Part shown: positions 10,511 to 19,589 of the stretch, one piece after another
Position numbering within the stretch: the stretch's first letter is position 1
Layout of the letters: every line of letters starts with the position of its first letter
Assembly (NCBI RefSeq): GCF_947500695.1
Contig: NZ_CANMSS010000013.1
Coordinates: 62,001-126,000, forward strand
Reading direction: 5' to 3'
From: an uncultured Pseudoteredinibacter sp.
Lineage (GTDB): Bacteria; Pseudomonadota; Gammaproteobacteria; Pseudomonadales; Cellvibrionaceae
DNA length: 64,000 bases
Position numbers and translations under genes: made by a program
The notes under the pieces: generated by a model
The model's database searches: none
The model's input: only the letters and a program-made list of their open reading frames with translations
Told to the model about the DNA's origin: nothing

Positions 10511-10532
10511 AAGCCTGCTTGGCAGGTTTTTT
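10511..10532 (+). terminator. Rho-independent terminator of the pil/chp operon
   Basis: Stem CCTGC (10514-10518), loop TTG, stem GCAGG (10522-10526), extendable by A-T and G-T pairs, followed by six T. It lies 35 bases after chpC. The T-run touches the convergent rsmE stop codon, so on the other strand it is at most a weak terminator. Confidence 0.75.
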
Positions 10533-11256
10533 ACAAATCGCCCCAGTGATATTGCAGCAAGCTTAATGCTGCTAATGGGGCGGTTTCTGTGCGCATAACC
10601 CTTGGCCCAAGGGTAAGGGCTTCAAAATCTACCGCCTTGGCAGCTTCAATCTCCGGTTCGCTCAAGCCTCCTTCAGGGCCGATTAGTAGGCAAGCCTGTT
10701 CAATCGATTGGCTTGGATCTAAACCTTTGCTGTCGCGATGGTGCAATACCCATTTTTGCCCCTTGGGTGCATCTTCCAAGAAGCTATTAATGTTAATGGC
10801 ATTGTTCAAGCGGGGTAGCTGATTGCGTTGGCATTGCTCGCAGGCGCTGATCAGAATTTGCTGCCAGTGCTGCTGTTTTTTCTCTAATCGTGGGCCGTTT
10901 AGCTTAACTTCGGTGCGCTCGGTGAATAGCGGGCTAATTTCTGTCACACCTAGTTCACATGCCTTCTGTAAAACCCAGTCCATACGGTCACCACGAGACA
11001 CTCCAATCGCTAAATGGCTGTGTAATGGGGATTCACGATCGACCTTGTTATGATCGGTAATCGTTACTTGAGTGACTTTTTTGCCGACCTCATGAATAAT
11101 AGCTGAGTATTCACCCCCTAAACCGTTGAATAGGGTTAGTTCACGGCCTGCAGCCATTCGTAAGACTTTGCTGACATGACGTGAAGCAGCCTCTTCTAGG
11201 CTGATGGTCTGACCGCTTGATAATGTTTGTGGGGTGTAGATTCTCGGAATGCGCAT
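10531..11256 (-). CDS. rsmE: RsmE, 16S rRNA m3U1498 methyltransferase
   Basis: Methylates N3 of U1498 in 16S rRNA on the 30S subunit, using SAM, with a SPOUT knot fold. From the chosen ATG at 11256 the protein is 241 residues and begins MRIPRIYTPQ, the normal family start. An upstream in-frame ATG at 11313 would add 19 residues not seen in the family, and neither ATG has a convincing SD. The C-terminal SPOUT motifs are clear: LLIGPEGGLSEPEI and LGPRVMRTETAPLAALSLLQ. It is convergent with the pil/chp operon. Confidence 0.92.
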   Translation of the reverse strand: MRIPRIYTPQTLSSGQTISLEEAASRHVSKVLRMAAGRELTLFNGLGGEYSAIIHEVGKKVTQVTITDHNKVDRESPLHSHLAIGVSRGDRMDWVLQKACELGVTEISPLFTERTEVKLNGPRLEKKQQHWQQILISACEQCQRNQLPRLNNAININSFLEDAPKGQKWVLHHRDSKGLDPSQSIEQACLLIGPEGGLSEPEIEAAKAVDFEALTLGPRVMRTETAPLAALSLLQYHWGDL

Positions 11257-11344
11257 GGCGAAGCCGCTAGAGAGCAAGTGAATGTTAGCGACTAAGCGCC
11301 AGTGGCTGCTCATAATAACAGAATTGAGCGGTCAAACCTAAGAT

Positions 11345-11998
11345 ATGGATGTAGTGATGAAAGCCACCTTATTGATCGTAGAAGATTGTGAAGCCACCCG
11401 AGAGCGACTAGAAACCGCCATTATCGAAGGTGGTGAATTTCGCTTGGTGGGCTCGGTGGGCACCTTTAAAGCCGCCGCCGCCATGCTGGAAAACTCATCC
11501 CCAGATATCTTACTTACCGATCTAGATCTACCCGACGGTAATGGTATTGATCTGATTAAGATGCTGCGCCAAAGCAAGGTTAGCACCCAGCTGGCTATCG
11601 TGATTACGATCTTTGGTGATGAAGCCCATGTGATCAATGCGTTGCGTGCAGGTGCATCGGGTTATCTACTGAAGGATGATGAATTCTTCGAGATCAATAA
11701 CGCCATTAAACAAATGCAAGAAGGCGGCGCCCCTATAAGCCCAGGCGTAGCGCGTTTCTTGCTTCAGGAATTTAAGCCAGCACCAGCCCATGAAGAAGAT
11801 AGCCATAATACCTTGAGCGAGCGCGAACACGAGATCTTGTTGTTGGTCAGTAAAGGCTATACTTCTAAAGAGATCGGCAATATGCTGAATGTATCCTTTC
11901 ATACGGTAAATGCCCACGTTAAGAATATTTATAAAAAGCTAGCGGTTACCAACCGCACTGGGGCCATCTATGAAGCCACCAAAAAAGGCATTATCTAA
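11345..11998 (+). CDS. NarL/LuxR-family response regulator
   Basis: DNA-binding response regulator of 217 residues. The N-terminal REC domain has an acidic pocket (EDCE near residues 9-14), the phospho-acceptor Asp in LLTDLDLP near residue 58 and the conserved Lys in LLKDDE near 109. A LuxR-type helix-turn-helix (LSEREHEILLL to NAHVKNIYKKL) occupies about 156-200. The histidine kinase at 14931 has the HisKA_3 architecture that normally pairs with this regulator class, so they are probably cognate. The start could also be ATG 11357. The gap to the next gene is 12 bases, so it is probably the first gene of a four-gene operon. Confidence 0.88.
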   Translation: MDVVMKATLLIVEDCEATRERLETAIIEGGEFRLVGSVGTFKAAAAMLENSSPDILLTDLDLPDGNGIDLIKMLRQSKVSTQLAIVITIFGDEAHVINALRAGASGYLLKDDEFFEINNAIKQMQEGGAPISPGVARFLLQEFKPAPAHEEDSHNTLSEREHEILLLVSKGYTSKEIGNMLNVSFHTVNAHVKNIYKKLAVTNRTGAIYEATKKGII

Positions 11999-12010
11999 GA
12001 GCCTAACACT

Positions 12011-14002
12011 GTGAAGCAGCACAAACAGAGTTTGATATTTCCACTGGCCGTGTTGGCCGCTATGCCCACCATGGCGATGGATGAATCCATGGATTTGGAT
12101 TTGCCAGTTGTTATCAGTGCAAGCCGTTTAAACCAATCTATTTTACATAGCCCCTCAGCGGTAACCGTAATCGATAAAAACATGATTGCGGCTTCGGCCT
12201 ATACCGATATCGCCGATGTGTTGCGCCTAGTGCCTGGCTTTCAAGTGGTGCGTGCTGATGGCCGTACTCATTCTGTGAATTCTCATGGCGGTGGCTGGGA
12301 ATTCAGCAACCGCCTGCAAGTATTAATCAATGGCCGTACGGCTTACCTACCTACTTTATCGGTTGTTGATTGGGATACTTTGGGCGTTCATATCAATGAT
12401 ATTGAGCGTATCGAAGTGGTACGGGGGCCTTCAGCTTCAGCCTATGGTTCTAATTCTATTTCCGCAGCTATTAATATTATTACTCGTGAGCCAGGCTTGA
12501 GCGAGCCTTACCGTTATTCCGTAAGAGTGGGTAATAAAGGTGAGCGTGAGTATCAAGCGAGTTGGTCTGGGCAAGGCGCTTTAATGGATTATCGCGTAAA
12601 TCTATGGAAACGCCGATCCAATGGTTTAGATAATTTTCACGATTTTAAAGATCATGACAATTTTAGTTTTGCCGGCGTTAGTCAGCTATCCGATGGCTCT
12701 AAGCTAGATATTGAGTTTAACTTTTACAATGGCAAAACCGGCGCTGCCGAATTTAGAGAATTCCAGCCAAGAGATCGAAAGGTCAATGGTTTTTCAGCAA
12801 AAATTGCCTGGCAGAAAAATTACAGCGCCAACAGCGATTTTGGAATCAAAGCCTATTACAGCGATCGCGATGAAGACGACCTTACCTTTACTATTCCACT
12901 ATATGAAATCGTAGGCTTAAGCCCAGAAGTCTTCAAATTAGTTACTGGATCGGACGATGTGTTTTACCGCACCGGCTACAGCACCCATAAAGGCAGACGC
13001 GCCGATTTAGAAGGGCAATATAGCTGGCACGGCGATGGTGGTTTTAAAGCGGTTGTAGGTTTGGGGGTTCGGCAGGATTTCTTAAAAAGTATTTCCTATT
13101 TTCCGCAAAAGGGTGAAGTTGAAGAAACGAGTTTTCGAAGCTTTGCCAATATCCAGCAGCCTCTAAGTGAAACCGTTTTGCTTAACTTGGGCTTGCTTTA
13201 TGAGAATACCGGTGATCAAGGTTCTCACTGGTCGCCGCGCTTAAGTTTGAACTGGGAGTTTAAGCCACAACAAAGTTTACGTATTGCGGCGTCTCAAGCC
13301 TATCGTCAGCCTTCTCTACTAGAGGCAAACTTTGATACCAAAACAGAGTTAAGCAATGGCTTTTTGCTGGATCAGCGTTACATCTCTGATGAGAATTTAG
13401 AAGCCGAAAAGATCCTCAACCTAAACCTTGCCTACCAAGGGAAATCTGGCTTTTGGCAATGGGAGCTAAGCGCCTATCGTGAAGCCTTAGATAATATGAT
13501 CGATTATGCTTCTGATCGCTCGGTCATTGATCCACTGCGCAATTTTGCGACCCGTATTGGCAATTATGATAGCTACGACAGCCAAGGCATAGAGGGTGAG
13601 ATCAGCTACCGCCCACAATTGAATAAATTTATAAGGTTTCATTTTAATCGTGGCAGCAGTCACCATTACTCGCTATTGCGAATAAACCCATCTCTGCCAA
13701 GAATCTATAAGGATCGTGCGCCTAAATGGAGTGCGGGGATTTTTGTGTCTTATCCCATAAATCAGTGGCAAGCAGGCTATTCCATACAATATATGGACGA
13801 AGTCTATTGGGATGGTTTTGGAGATCGCGTGAAATCATACACTCGTATGGATCTCTCCCTAGCTAAAACTTGGGATATCGGTGACAAGGAGCTGGAAGTG
13901 AAATTTGGAGCATTGTCGTTTAATAGCTCATACCAAGAATTCAATGAGGACCTATTTATAGAGCCTCAGTACTATCTCGGTTTTACTCTGGCCAAGCGCT
14001 AG
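12011..14002 (+). CDS. TonB-dependent outer-membrane receptor
   Basis: Outer-membrane ligand-gated channel energised by TonB. It has 663 residues with a signal peptide ending near residue 22, a TonB-box-like DLPVVISASR segment, a plug domain with the typical IERIEVVRGPSASAYGSNS region near residues 130-150, and a beta-barrel. The substrate cannot be read from sequence. The last residues are LAKR rather than the usual terminal Phe or Trp, which is slightly unusual for a barrel. The GTG start is followed by Lys-rich residues of the signal peptide. It sits between a response regulator and a periplasmic binding protein, so it may act in sensing as well as uptake. Confidence 0.88.
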   Translation: MKQHKQSLIFPLAVLAAMPTMAMDESMDLDLPVVISASRLNQSILHSPSAVTVIDKNMIAASAYTDIADVLRLVPGFQVVRADGRTHSVNSHGGGWEFSNRLQVLINGRTAYLPTLSVVDWDTLGVHINDIERIEVVRGPSASAYGSNSISAAINIITREPGLSEPYRYSVRVGNKGEREYQASWSGQGALMDYRVNLWKRRSNGLDNFHDFKDHDNFSFAGVSQLSDGSKLDIEFNFYNGKTGAAEFREFQPRDRKVNGFSAKIAWQKNYSANSDFGIKAYYSDRDEDDLTFTIPLYEIVGLSPEVFKLVTGSDDVFYRTGYSTHKGRRADLEGQYSWHGDGGFKAVVGLGVRQDFLKSISYFPQKGEVEETSFRSFANIQQPLSETVLLNLGLLYENTGDQGSHWSPRLSLNWEFKPQQSLRIAASQAYRQPSLLEANFDTKTELSNGFLLDQRYISDENLEAEKILNLNLAYQGKSGFWQWELSAYREALDNMIDYASDRSVIDPLRNFATRIGNYDSYDSQGIEGEISYRPQLNKFIRFHFNRGSSHHYSLLRINPSLPRIYKDRAPKWSAGIFVSYPINQWQAGYSIQYMDEVYWDGFGDRVKSYTRMDLSLAKTWDIGDKELEVKFGALSFNSSYQEFNEDLFIEPQYYLGFTLAKR

Positions 14003-14941
14003 ATGACAGCTCGTTATCTACTTTTATTGGCGCTTTTATTTGGCAGCCTTCCGGGCTTTGCCGATATACATATCCTTGTGCCTGAGCAAAGTAAATCTTT
14101 AGAGGCCGCCGCCGAGCAAATCAAAACTGAAATGCGTAGCCGTGGTATCGCCGAAGATGATCTGTCGATTCGCTACGGTCTGCAAGCACCTGCCGAAGGT
14201 TTTGATAAAACTGATCTATTACTAGCCCTTGGCCCAAAGGCCGCTAACTTTGCGCTGCAGAACGGGCAACAGAATAAGATTGTCTTTAGCTTTGTAGAAG
14301 AAGCTTTTATCCGCGAGGCTACCGAAGGGCGCAAAGTTGGTAGCTGGGCAGCCATTGTGATTAATCAGCCACTACAACGTATGTATGCATTGGCAGAGTT
14401 ACTCTTGGCTGAGCGATCCAATAAAACAGTTCTTATCCCCAATAGCTTGAACAATGCGCTACTCAATAAGCAAGTAGAGGATTTAAGCCAGAGCGAAGCC
14501 CTACAACTTATTCACCGCAGCATCGAGCCAAATGCTAGAAATATATCCCGCTTAGAAGATGAGTTTTATCAGGCGGCTATGATATTGGCACCACTGGATA
14601 ATGAATTATGGCGCGGAAAAAATGCTCGCCTATTATTGCATCAGGCTTATAGCTACCAATTACCTATCGTTGCCCATAGTCGTGCTTTTACCAAAGCCGG
14701 TGCTATGCTTGCCGTTTATCTCAGCAAAGAGCAGGTCGCTAAAGAGACGGCAGATCTAGTGAAAACCTGGCAAGCGGCCGATAGCTTTGCTCAAGATGCC
14801 ATCGTCTACCCCGAGGCAAACTTAGAAATTAACGACAATATTGCTAGGGCCCTACGTTACAAGCCAGAATTAATCCGTCAGCAGCTTCAGCAGCCGGAGC
14901 AAAAGCAAAAAATTCTAGGGAGGCAGAGTCGTGCTCGCTAG
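14003..14941 (+). CDS. Periplasmic protein resembling an ABC substrate-binding protein
   Basis: 312 residues with a signal peptide cut after about residue 20 (GFA|DIHI). The body resembles the ABC-type substrate-binding fold of the PF04392 type: alternating Rossmann-like segments such as DLLLALGPKAANFAL and a central NKTVLIPNSL region. There is no ABC permease or ATPase nearby. The ATG directly follows the stop of the TonB receptor, and the 3' end overlaps the kinase start by 11 bases, so the three are co-translated. I infer it delivers a ligand signal to the adjacent kinase. Function is otherwise unknown. Confidence 0.65.
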   Translation: MTARYLLLLALLFGSLPGFADIHILVPEQSKSLEAAAEQIKTEMRSRGIAEDDLSIRYGLQAPAEGFDKTDLLLALGPKAANFALQNGQQNKIVFSFVEEAFIREATEGRKVGSWAAIVINQPLQRMYALAELLLAERSNKTVLIPNSLNNALLNKQVEDLSQSEALQLIHRSIEPNARNISRLEDEFYQAAMILAPLDNELWRGKNARLLLHQAYSYQLPIVAHSRAFTKAGAMLAVYLSKEQVAKETADLVKTWQAADSFAQDAIVYPEANLEINDNIARALRYKPELIRQQLQQPEQKQKILGRQSRAR

Positions 14942-16343
14942 AAATATTCGCAGTCAGTTGCTATTTATTGCCATGATGCCGCTGCTGCTAGTGGTAGCTG
15001 CGGTGAGTGTCTTTATGCTCTCTGAATCACTAGATGATATCGAAAGTAGCCTAGAGCGCCGAGGCAATGATATTTCAACCCAAGCGGTGTTGATGTCAGA
15101 GTTTTATTTTTACACCGGCGATGTGCAACGTCTAAGTGAAATTGCCGGCATCTTAATCAATATCGATGCGGTGAGTTCGGTTCGCTTTGTGGATGTTAAT
15201 AATAAAATTCTGGCTGAGCAAAGCAAACACAATACCGTCATCAATAAAGATCGTCTGTTTATTATCCCGATATACAGTAAAGATGTATCGCCAGATGAAG
15301 TGTCTGCCTTGGCGGGCATTGAAGAAGATCAAGAAGAACGCCTGGGGCAAATCGAAATTGCATTATCCAGAGACGAGCATTCCAGCCTGCGAGAGAAAGC
15401 TTATCTTCGTATTATGGTTGTCGCCGTATCCGCCGTGGCTCTGGGTATCTTTATGGTGTATTTATTTGGCCGCCGCTTAAGCGCTTCACTTTCCAATATG
15501 GCCGCTTCGGCAAAAGAAGTGAAGATGGGCGATTTAAATAGTCGCAGCCCTGAGGATGGTGAAGGTGAAATTTTAGAATTACAGCGCATGTTCAATAGAA
15601 TGGTCGGCAGCTTGCAAGAAAACGAAGTGCAGCTGCAAAACCGTATCGCCCAAGCGACCAAATCCTTAAATGAATCCGTAGATGAGCTATCGCAAAAAAA
15701 TACCCAGCTAGAGCAGCAGCGTCAAGAAGCCATTGAGCTAGAGCGCAGCAAGGCCATTTCTGATGAGCGTGCTCGCATAATGAAAGATATGCACGATGGT
15801 ATCGGTGGCCAGTTGGTGGCCTCACTAGCCATGATTGAAAAAGAAAAGAACAGCGAGATACGGGATAATATTTCTTCGGCACTGCGAGAATGCCTAGATG
15901 ATTTTCGCTTGATCATTCTATCTTTGAATGTGAGTGAGAGTAATTTACAGGCCTTGCTGGCCGATTTTAAATATCGCATTAATAAAAAGCTTGCTAAGTT
16001 GGGTGTAGGATTGCGCTGGCAGGTAGCCACCGAAGTCGATCAAATAAATATCCAGCCCCAGCAAAGCTTGCACTTGTTGCGCATTCTGCAAGAAATGTTC
16101 GCCAATATTTTGAAGCACAGCGAAGCAGATGAAATTACCTTGAAGGTAAGCTTGAGCGACAAGGAAGTTTTGTTGCAAGTGGATGATAATGGAAGCTTCG
16201 ATGAACCTGAACAAGCTGGTGGGCATGGCCTAAAGAATATGCGTTGGCGAGCTGAGGAGCTCAAAGGACATTTTGAGCTGAGCCAAAACGAGCAAGGCGG
16301 TGCAAGCGCGAAGCTTTCCTTTCCTGTAGATGCTGCTTCCTAG
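14931..16343 (+). CDS. Membrane histidine kinase, NarX/LiaS-like (HisKA_3)
   Basis: 470-residue sensor kinase. One membrane helix lies at about residues 9-28, followed by a periplasmic sensor of about 130 residues. A second helix (about 158-180), a HAMP domain, a coiled coil and a HisKA_3 domain follow. The phospho-accepting His lies in MKDMHDGIGGQL near residue 288, and the HATPase has the N-box LQEMFANILKHSE and the G-box GGHGLKNMRWRAEEL. The GTG start is supported by an AGGGAGG SD about 8 bases upstream and overlaps the preceding gene. The probable partner is the regulator at 11345. Confidence 0.88.
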   Translation: MLARNIRSQLLFIAMMPLLLVVAAVSVFMLSESLDDIESSLERRGNDISTQAVLMSEFYFYTGDVQRLSEIAGILINIDAVSSVRFVDVNNKILAEQSKHNTVINKDRLFIIPIYSKDVSPDEVSALAGIEEDQEERLGQIEIALSRDEHSSLREKAYLRIMVVAVSAVALGIFMVYLFGRRLSASLSNMAASAKEVKMGDLNSRSPEDGEGEILELQRMFNRMVGSLQENEVQLQNRIAQATKSLNESVDELSQKNTQLEQQRQEAIELERSKAISDERARIMKDMHDGIGGQLVASLAMIEKEKNSEIRDNISSALRECLDDFRLIILSLNVSESNLQALLADFKYRINKKLAKLGVGLRWQVATEVDQINIQPQQSLHLLRILQEMFANILKHSEADEITLKVSLSDKEVLLQVDDNGSFDEPEQAGGHGLKNMRWRAEELKGHFELSQNEQGGASAKLSFPVDAAS

Positions 16344-16400
16344 CTGTTGGTTTATGGATTTGTAGCTTTTAAAAAGCCTATTAAAATCGTTATGTGATCT

Positions 16401-16706
16401 ATGAATTTACTTGAGGAATATATTCCTGATTACTCTGGGCATATTGCAAAGTTAAAGTATAGCGTTGAGAAAGAAACACTTGAAATAGTGTTTTTTGATC
16501 GGCCTGAAGAATTCAATATTGTTTTAAAACTCGTATTTTATGGTGTCAAGGAGTTGCGTGAGGCCGAGTTCGAAAGGCCTGAGGATAACTGTATTGAGCT
16601 AGCGATTGGTTTAGACTCAGTTATTGGAGGTTACTGTCTCCATACGGACCAGCGCGAAATACATTTTCAAGCAAATAGAGTGGAGTCTTTTAGTGTCGAT
16701 AGATAG
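16401..16706 (+). CDS. Hypothetical 101-residue protein (possible relic cassette gene)
   Basis: No family recognised. It is a soluble, acidic protein with predicted beta segments (KLKYSVEKETLEIVFF, FNIVLKLVFYGVKEL). It sits between a signalling operon and a divergent regulator, and is A+T-richer than its neighbours. Six bases upstream of its ATG is GTTATGT (16389), identical to a common R' core in the large cassette array. Its stop codon lies inside AGATAGC (16701), which is close to the R'' box ACATAAC expected to pair with that core. I infer a decayed integron cassette, with moderate confidence. Confidence 0.55.
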   Translation: MNLLEEYIPDYSGHIAKLKYSVEKETLEIVFFDRPEEFNIVLKLVFYGVKELREAEFERPEDNCIELAIGLDSVIGGYCLHTDQREIHFQANRVESFSVDR

Positions 16707-16772
16707 CAAGGCCAATCAATCTCCAGAGCTACACTTTGTTTCATTTTGTAAGCTCCGCTAACGGCATTAAAA
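16701..16772 (+). other. Degenerate attC-like site
   Basis: AGATAGC followed by AAGGCCAA matches the array's R'' context (ATAACAAGGCCAA) with few changes. An internal GAGCTACACTTTGTTTC resembles the central CAGCCTACACTGCGTTCC of several array attC sites. The 3' end GGCATTAAAA resembles GGCGTTAAAA. Five of seven R'' bases match the expected partner of the cassette's own 5' end. Confidence 0.45.
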
Positions 16773-16783
16773 GTAATAGAACT

Positions 16784-17110
16784 ATGAGAATACTTGCACT
16801 GCTTATACTTTTTTCCGGAGTAGTTTCGGCTGGAGAGATAACTTTACTTAAAGGCCAAGCTTATACTGTACCTGATGGTAAGGTGTGGATTATAGAGAAT
16901 ACTCCGGTTTCAACTTGTCGAGTTTGTACAGCCGACGTATACGTTAAAGGTGAGCTAAATAATATTGAAGCAGCTGGTGTTATATTTAGCGGGGAGTTCA
17001 ATTTTTCGTTTAGTTCTAATTCAAATGGTCCAATTAGGCTATTTCCAGGTACTAAAGTGACTCTAGGCGATAGTCGTGGGTCGCTAGTTGTCTACGAAGA
17101 AGAGCTTTAA
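16784..17110 (+). CDS. Small secreted protein of unknown function
   Basis: 108 residues from ATG 16784. This start gives a clean signal peptide (MRILALLILFSGVVSAGE), whereas an upstream TTG at 16736 would add a hydrophilic extension with stretches from the attC-like DNA. The mature part is beta-rich and contains two cysteines (STCRVCTADVY) and a C-terminal LFPGTKVTLGD segment. No family is recognised. The gene directly follows the degenerate attC-like site and may be a second relic cassette gene; no clear attC follows it. Confidence 0.6.
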   Translation: MRILALLILFSGVVSAGEITLLKGQAYTVPDGKVWIIENTPVSTCRVCTADVYVKGELNNIEAAGVIFSGEFNFSFSSNSNGPIRLFPGTKVTLGDSRGSLVVYEEEL

Positions 17111-17125
17111 GCGTACAGCAGAGCC

Positions 17126-17872
17126 TTACAACTGATAAGGCGTTAACAAACTGATTAGTTGCGCACGTTGATGAATATCTAGCTTTTGGTAAATGCGGCG
17201 AATATGTGTGCGGCAGGTGCTTAAGCTGATGTGTAATTGCTCGGCGATAGCCTGATCAGATAGCGCACCATTTAGTAATTTTAAAACTTCATATTCACGT
17301 TGGGTAAGTCCAAACTGTTTAATCAACAGCTGCCCGCTCTTCTTGCTTAGCCTGCGCATGCTATTGCGAAAATGCGGCGCGATAATATCCAGCATATTCA
17401 AATCTGTGGCTTCAAAGTTACTGCGTGCTTTGCTGCGCCATATGCGAAAGTCCGCTAGGTTCTCACCGCTTTCATCAAATACATACAGGTTTACCCCATA
17501 GTGCATGCCGTCGCGTGCTAAGAAGTCTTGGTAAAATTCGGTCTTTTCAAGATCTTGCTGCTGCATAATCTGATTGACCGATACCGCTTTGCTGCACTGG
17601 CGCATCTTGTGGGTAATGGGGTCGTGAAACTGAAAGTAATCCTTGTAGCGGCCAAGGTTGCTGTCATCTAGATTGAGTTGGCAGGGCTCGGCGAATTGTT
17701 GCTTATCGTTTTGCCAGATATAGGAGGCAAAGTGATCGGCATTAAGCAGGCGCAATAGTGCATGGCCGCAATCCATGCGTAGCTTATAGGCATCTTCAGC
17801 GGCGCTGAAGTGCTCGATCAGCGTTACGGTATCTTGCCATTGTCGTTGAGAAAGCCCCATATTGAGCCCCAT
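17126..17872 (-). CDS. LuxR-type helix-turn-helix transcriptional regulator
   Basis: 248 residues. The C-terminal LuxR HTH (LTQREYEVLKLL to TCRTHIRRIYQKL) lies at about residues 188-240. The N-terminal 170 residues have no REC signature and no confident autoinducer-binding motif, so the ligand is unknown. It is transcribed divergently from the M24 peptidase gene across a 244-base intergenic region, which suggests it may control the peptidase, but no operator was identified. Its final codons abut the small secreted-protein gene on the other strand. Confidence 0.8.
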   Translation of the reverse strand: MGLNMGLSQRQWQDTVTLIEHFSAAEDAYKLRMDCGHALLRLLNADHFASYIWQNDKQQFAEPCQLNLDDSNLGRYKDYFQFHDPITHKMRQCSKAVSVNQIMQQQDLEKTEFYQDFLARDGMHYGVNLYVFDESGENLADFRIWRSKARSNFEATDLNMLDIIAPHFRNSMRRLSKKSGQLLIKQFGLTQREYEVLKLLNGALSDQAIAEQLHISLSTCRTHIRRIYQKLDIHQRAQLISLLTPYQL

Positions 17873-18158
17873 CTATTGCTTAATTTGCTGTGTGCCGTAA
17901 TGTGGCATCCTAATAGCCTGATCATCGGCGATTAGCTCACCATCAGCGATCTAGGCTTGAGGCCTAGTAGGGCGGCTACGTCCTATTTATGGTTATGGAG
18001 GTAGGCCAAGGCACAGCTGTTAATAGTAGTGTTGATAGCCCCTTCTAGTCTATGATGAAGTGAATAAAAAATAAACGACAAGCTTTGGGCCGCTGCTATA
18101 TTAAAGCCCCCATCTTATGCCTGTTAGCCCACTAGGCAGAGTGAATTGTGAGGATAGA

Positions 18159-19490
18159 GTGAACTTTGAACTTAGCTACGGTAGCCACCTGGCCACCAAA
18201 TTAGAACGCAGCCAAGCCTATATGCAAAACGCCGGTCTTGAGGCCGTGATGATTGGCTCGGGCGTGCAAGAGCCTATCTTCCAAGATGATTATTACCACC
18301 CCTATGTGGTGAACCCGTTTTTTAAAGAGTGGCTGCCACTCTTACAGGTGCCCAACTGCTACCTGCTGATTCGCCAAAGCGGCCGCCCTAGCTTGTTCTT
18401 CCATAAGCCGCTTGATATCTGGCATAAGGTATTAGCCATGCCAGATGATTTCTGGACAGCGCATTTTGATATTGTGGAATACGCCGATGCCGATCAGCTG
18501 AATAAGCTATTTAGCCCAATTAAAGGCGCGGCGGCCTTTATTGGTTTGCCAGAGGCTATGCCGCAAATCAGTGGTATTGAGTGGCAGCTAAACGAGCCAG
18601 CTTTACTGAATCACTTTAAGTTTTACCGTGCCTGCAAAAGCGAATATGAGCAGCAGTGTATCGAGCTGGCCAATCAGCAGGCGGCTAAATGTCACACTGC
18701 CGCCAAAGAAGCTTTTATGGCCGGCGCCAGCGAGTTTGAAATTAATCAGGCTTATCTCGGCGCCCTAGATTTGCGCGAACAAGATATGCCCTATGGCAAT
18801 ATTATCGCACTGAATGAAAACGCCGCTATTTTACATTACACCCATCTGCAAAAGCAGCGCTTAAACCACAGCCGCTCTTTTTTGATCGATGCCGGTTTTA
18901 GCGTTAATGGGTACGCGGCCGATATCAGTCGTACCTATTGTCGTGAAGAAAGCGAAATTGGCGTGCAGTTTATGCGCTTAATCAGCGAGCTAGATAAAGC
19001 CCAGCTAGCGCTAATTGATGAGCTAAAACCTGGTATGCACTACCTAGATGCCCATAAAGATATGCACCGCCGAGTGGGCGATATTTTACAAAGCGCTGGC
19101 ATTATTAATATCGATGGCGAAGCTGCATTGGCCGAAGGTATTACCAGCAAATTTTTACCCCATGGCCTGGGGCACCTTTTAGGTGTGCAAGTGCATGACT
19201 TAGGTGGCTGGCAGCAAGATGAGGCAGGCACTAACCAAGAGCCACCAGCGAGCCACCCTTATTTGCGCTTAAACCGTAAGCTACAATCCGATATGGTCAT
19301 TACCGTAGAGCCCGGCATTTATTTTATCGAGCCATTATTAGCCGAGCTACAAGCCAGCAGTCAAAGTGTTTGTGTTAACTGGCAATTAGTTGATGCCATG
19401 CGCCCATTTGGTGGCATACGCATAGAAGATAATGTAGCCATTAAAAAGGCAGGCAACGAAAACTTTACCCGAAAATACCTGCCGCATTAA
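18159..19490 (+). CDS. M24-family metallopeptidase, PepQ/prolidase-like
   Basis: Xaa-Pro dipeptidase-type enzyme with the pita-bread fold and a dinuclear metal site. Ligands can be seen: Asp in FLIDAGFS and in YAADISRTY, His in PHGLGHLLGVQVHD, Glu in TVEPGIYF and Glu in GIRIEDNVAI. The N-terminal domain matches the bacterial PepQ/OPAA group (YYHPYVVNPFFKEWLPL). Length from GTG 18159 is 443 residues. That GTG has a GAGGA a few bases upstream and starts where family members usually start, whereas ATG 18117 would add 14 residues. No signal peptide, so it is cytoplasmic. Likely role: salvage of proline-containing dipeptides. Confidence 0.85.
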   Translation: MNFELSYGSHLATKLERSQAYMQNAGLEAVMIGSGVQEPIFQDDYYHPYVVNPFFKEWLPLLQVPNCYLLIRQSGRPSLFFHKPLDIWHKVLAMPDDFWTAHFDIVEYADADQLNKLFSPIKGAAAFIGLPEAMPQISGIEWQLNEPALLNHFKFYRACKSEYEQQCIELANQQAAKCHTAAKEAFMAGASEFEINQAYLGALDLREQDMPYGNIIALNENAAILHYTHLQKQRLNHSRSFLIDAGFSVNGYAADISRTYCREESEIGVQFMRLISELDKAQLALIDELKPGMHYLDAHKDMHRRVGDILQSAGIINIDGEAALAEGITSKFLPHGLGHLLGVQVHDLGGWQQDEAGTNQEPPASHPYLRLNRKLQSDMVITVEPGIYFIEPLLAELQASSQSVCVNWQLVDAMRPFGGIRIEDNVAIKKAGNENFTRKYLPH

Positions 19491-19589
19491 TCGGCCAGTG
19501 CACACAATGTAAACGAACATCGGGTGTCTATTGAGTAGAGAAATTAGAAAGAAAGCAGAAAGCGTAAAGAAAATAGAAAAAGAGAAGCG

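Larger units (their letters stand above)
16389..16772 (+). mobile_element. Probable decayed gene cassette away from the main array
   Basis: Begins at an R'-like GTTATGT (16389-16395) and ends in an attC-like stretch at 16701-16772. Boundaries follow the logic of the main array, but both boxes near the 3' end are mutated. It could be a single attC lacking integrase (SALIN) or chance similarity. Confidence 0.4.

Noticed and set aside
11257..11313. Extended N-terminus of RsmE
   Set aside because: The family starts at MRIPRIY; the extra 19 residues have no support.
17107..17145. GCTTTAAGC to GGCGTTAAC as an attC after the small secreted gene
   Set aside because: The right part is the C-terminal coding end of the LuxR-type gene on the minus strand, and the heptamer does not fit GTTRRRY.
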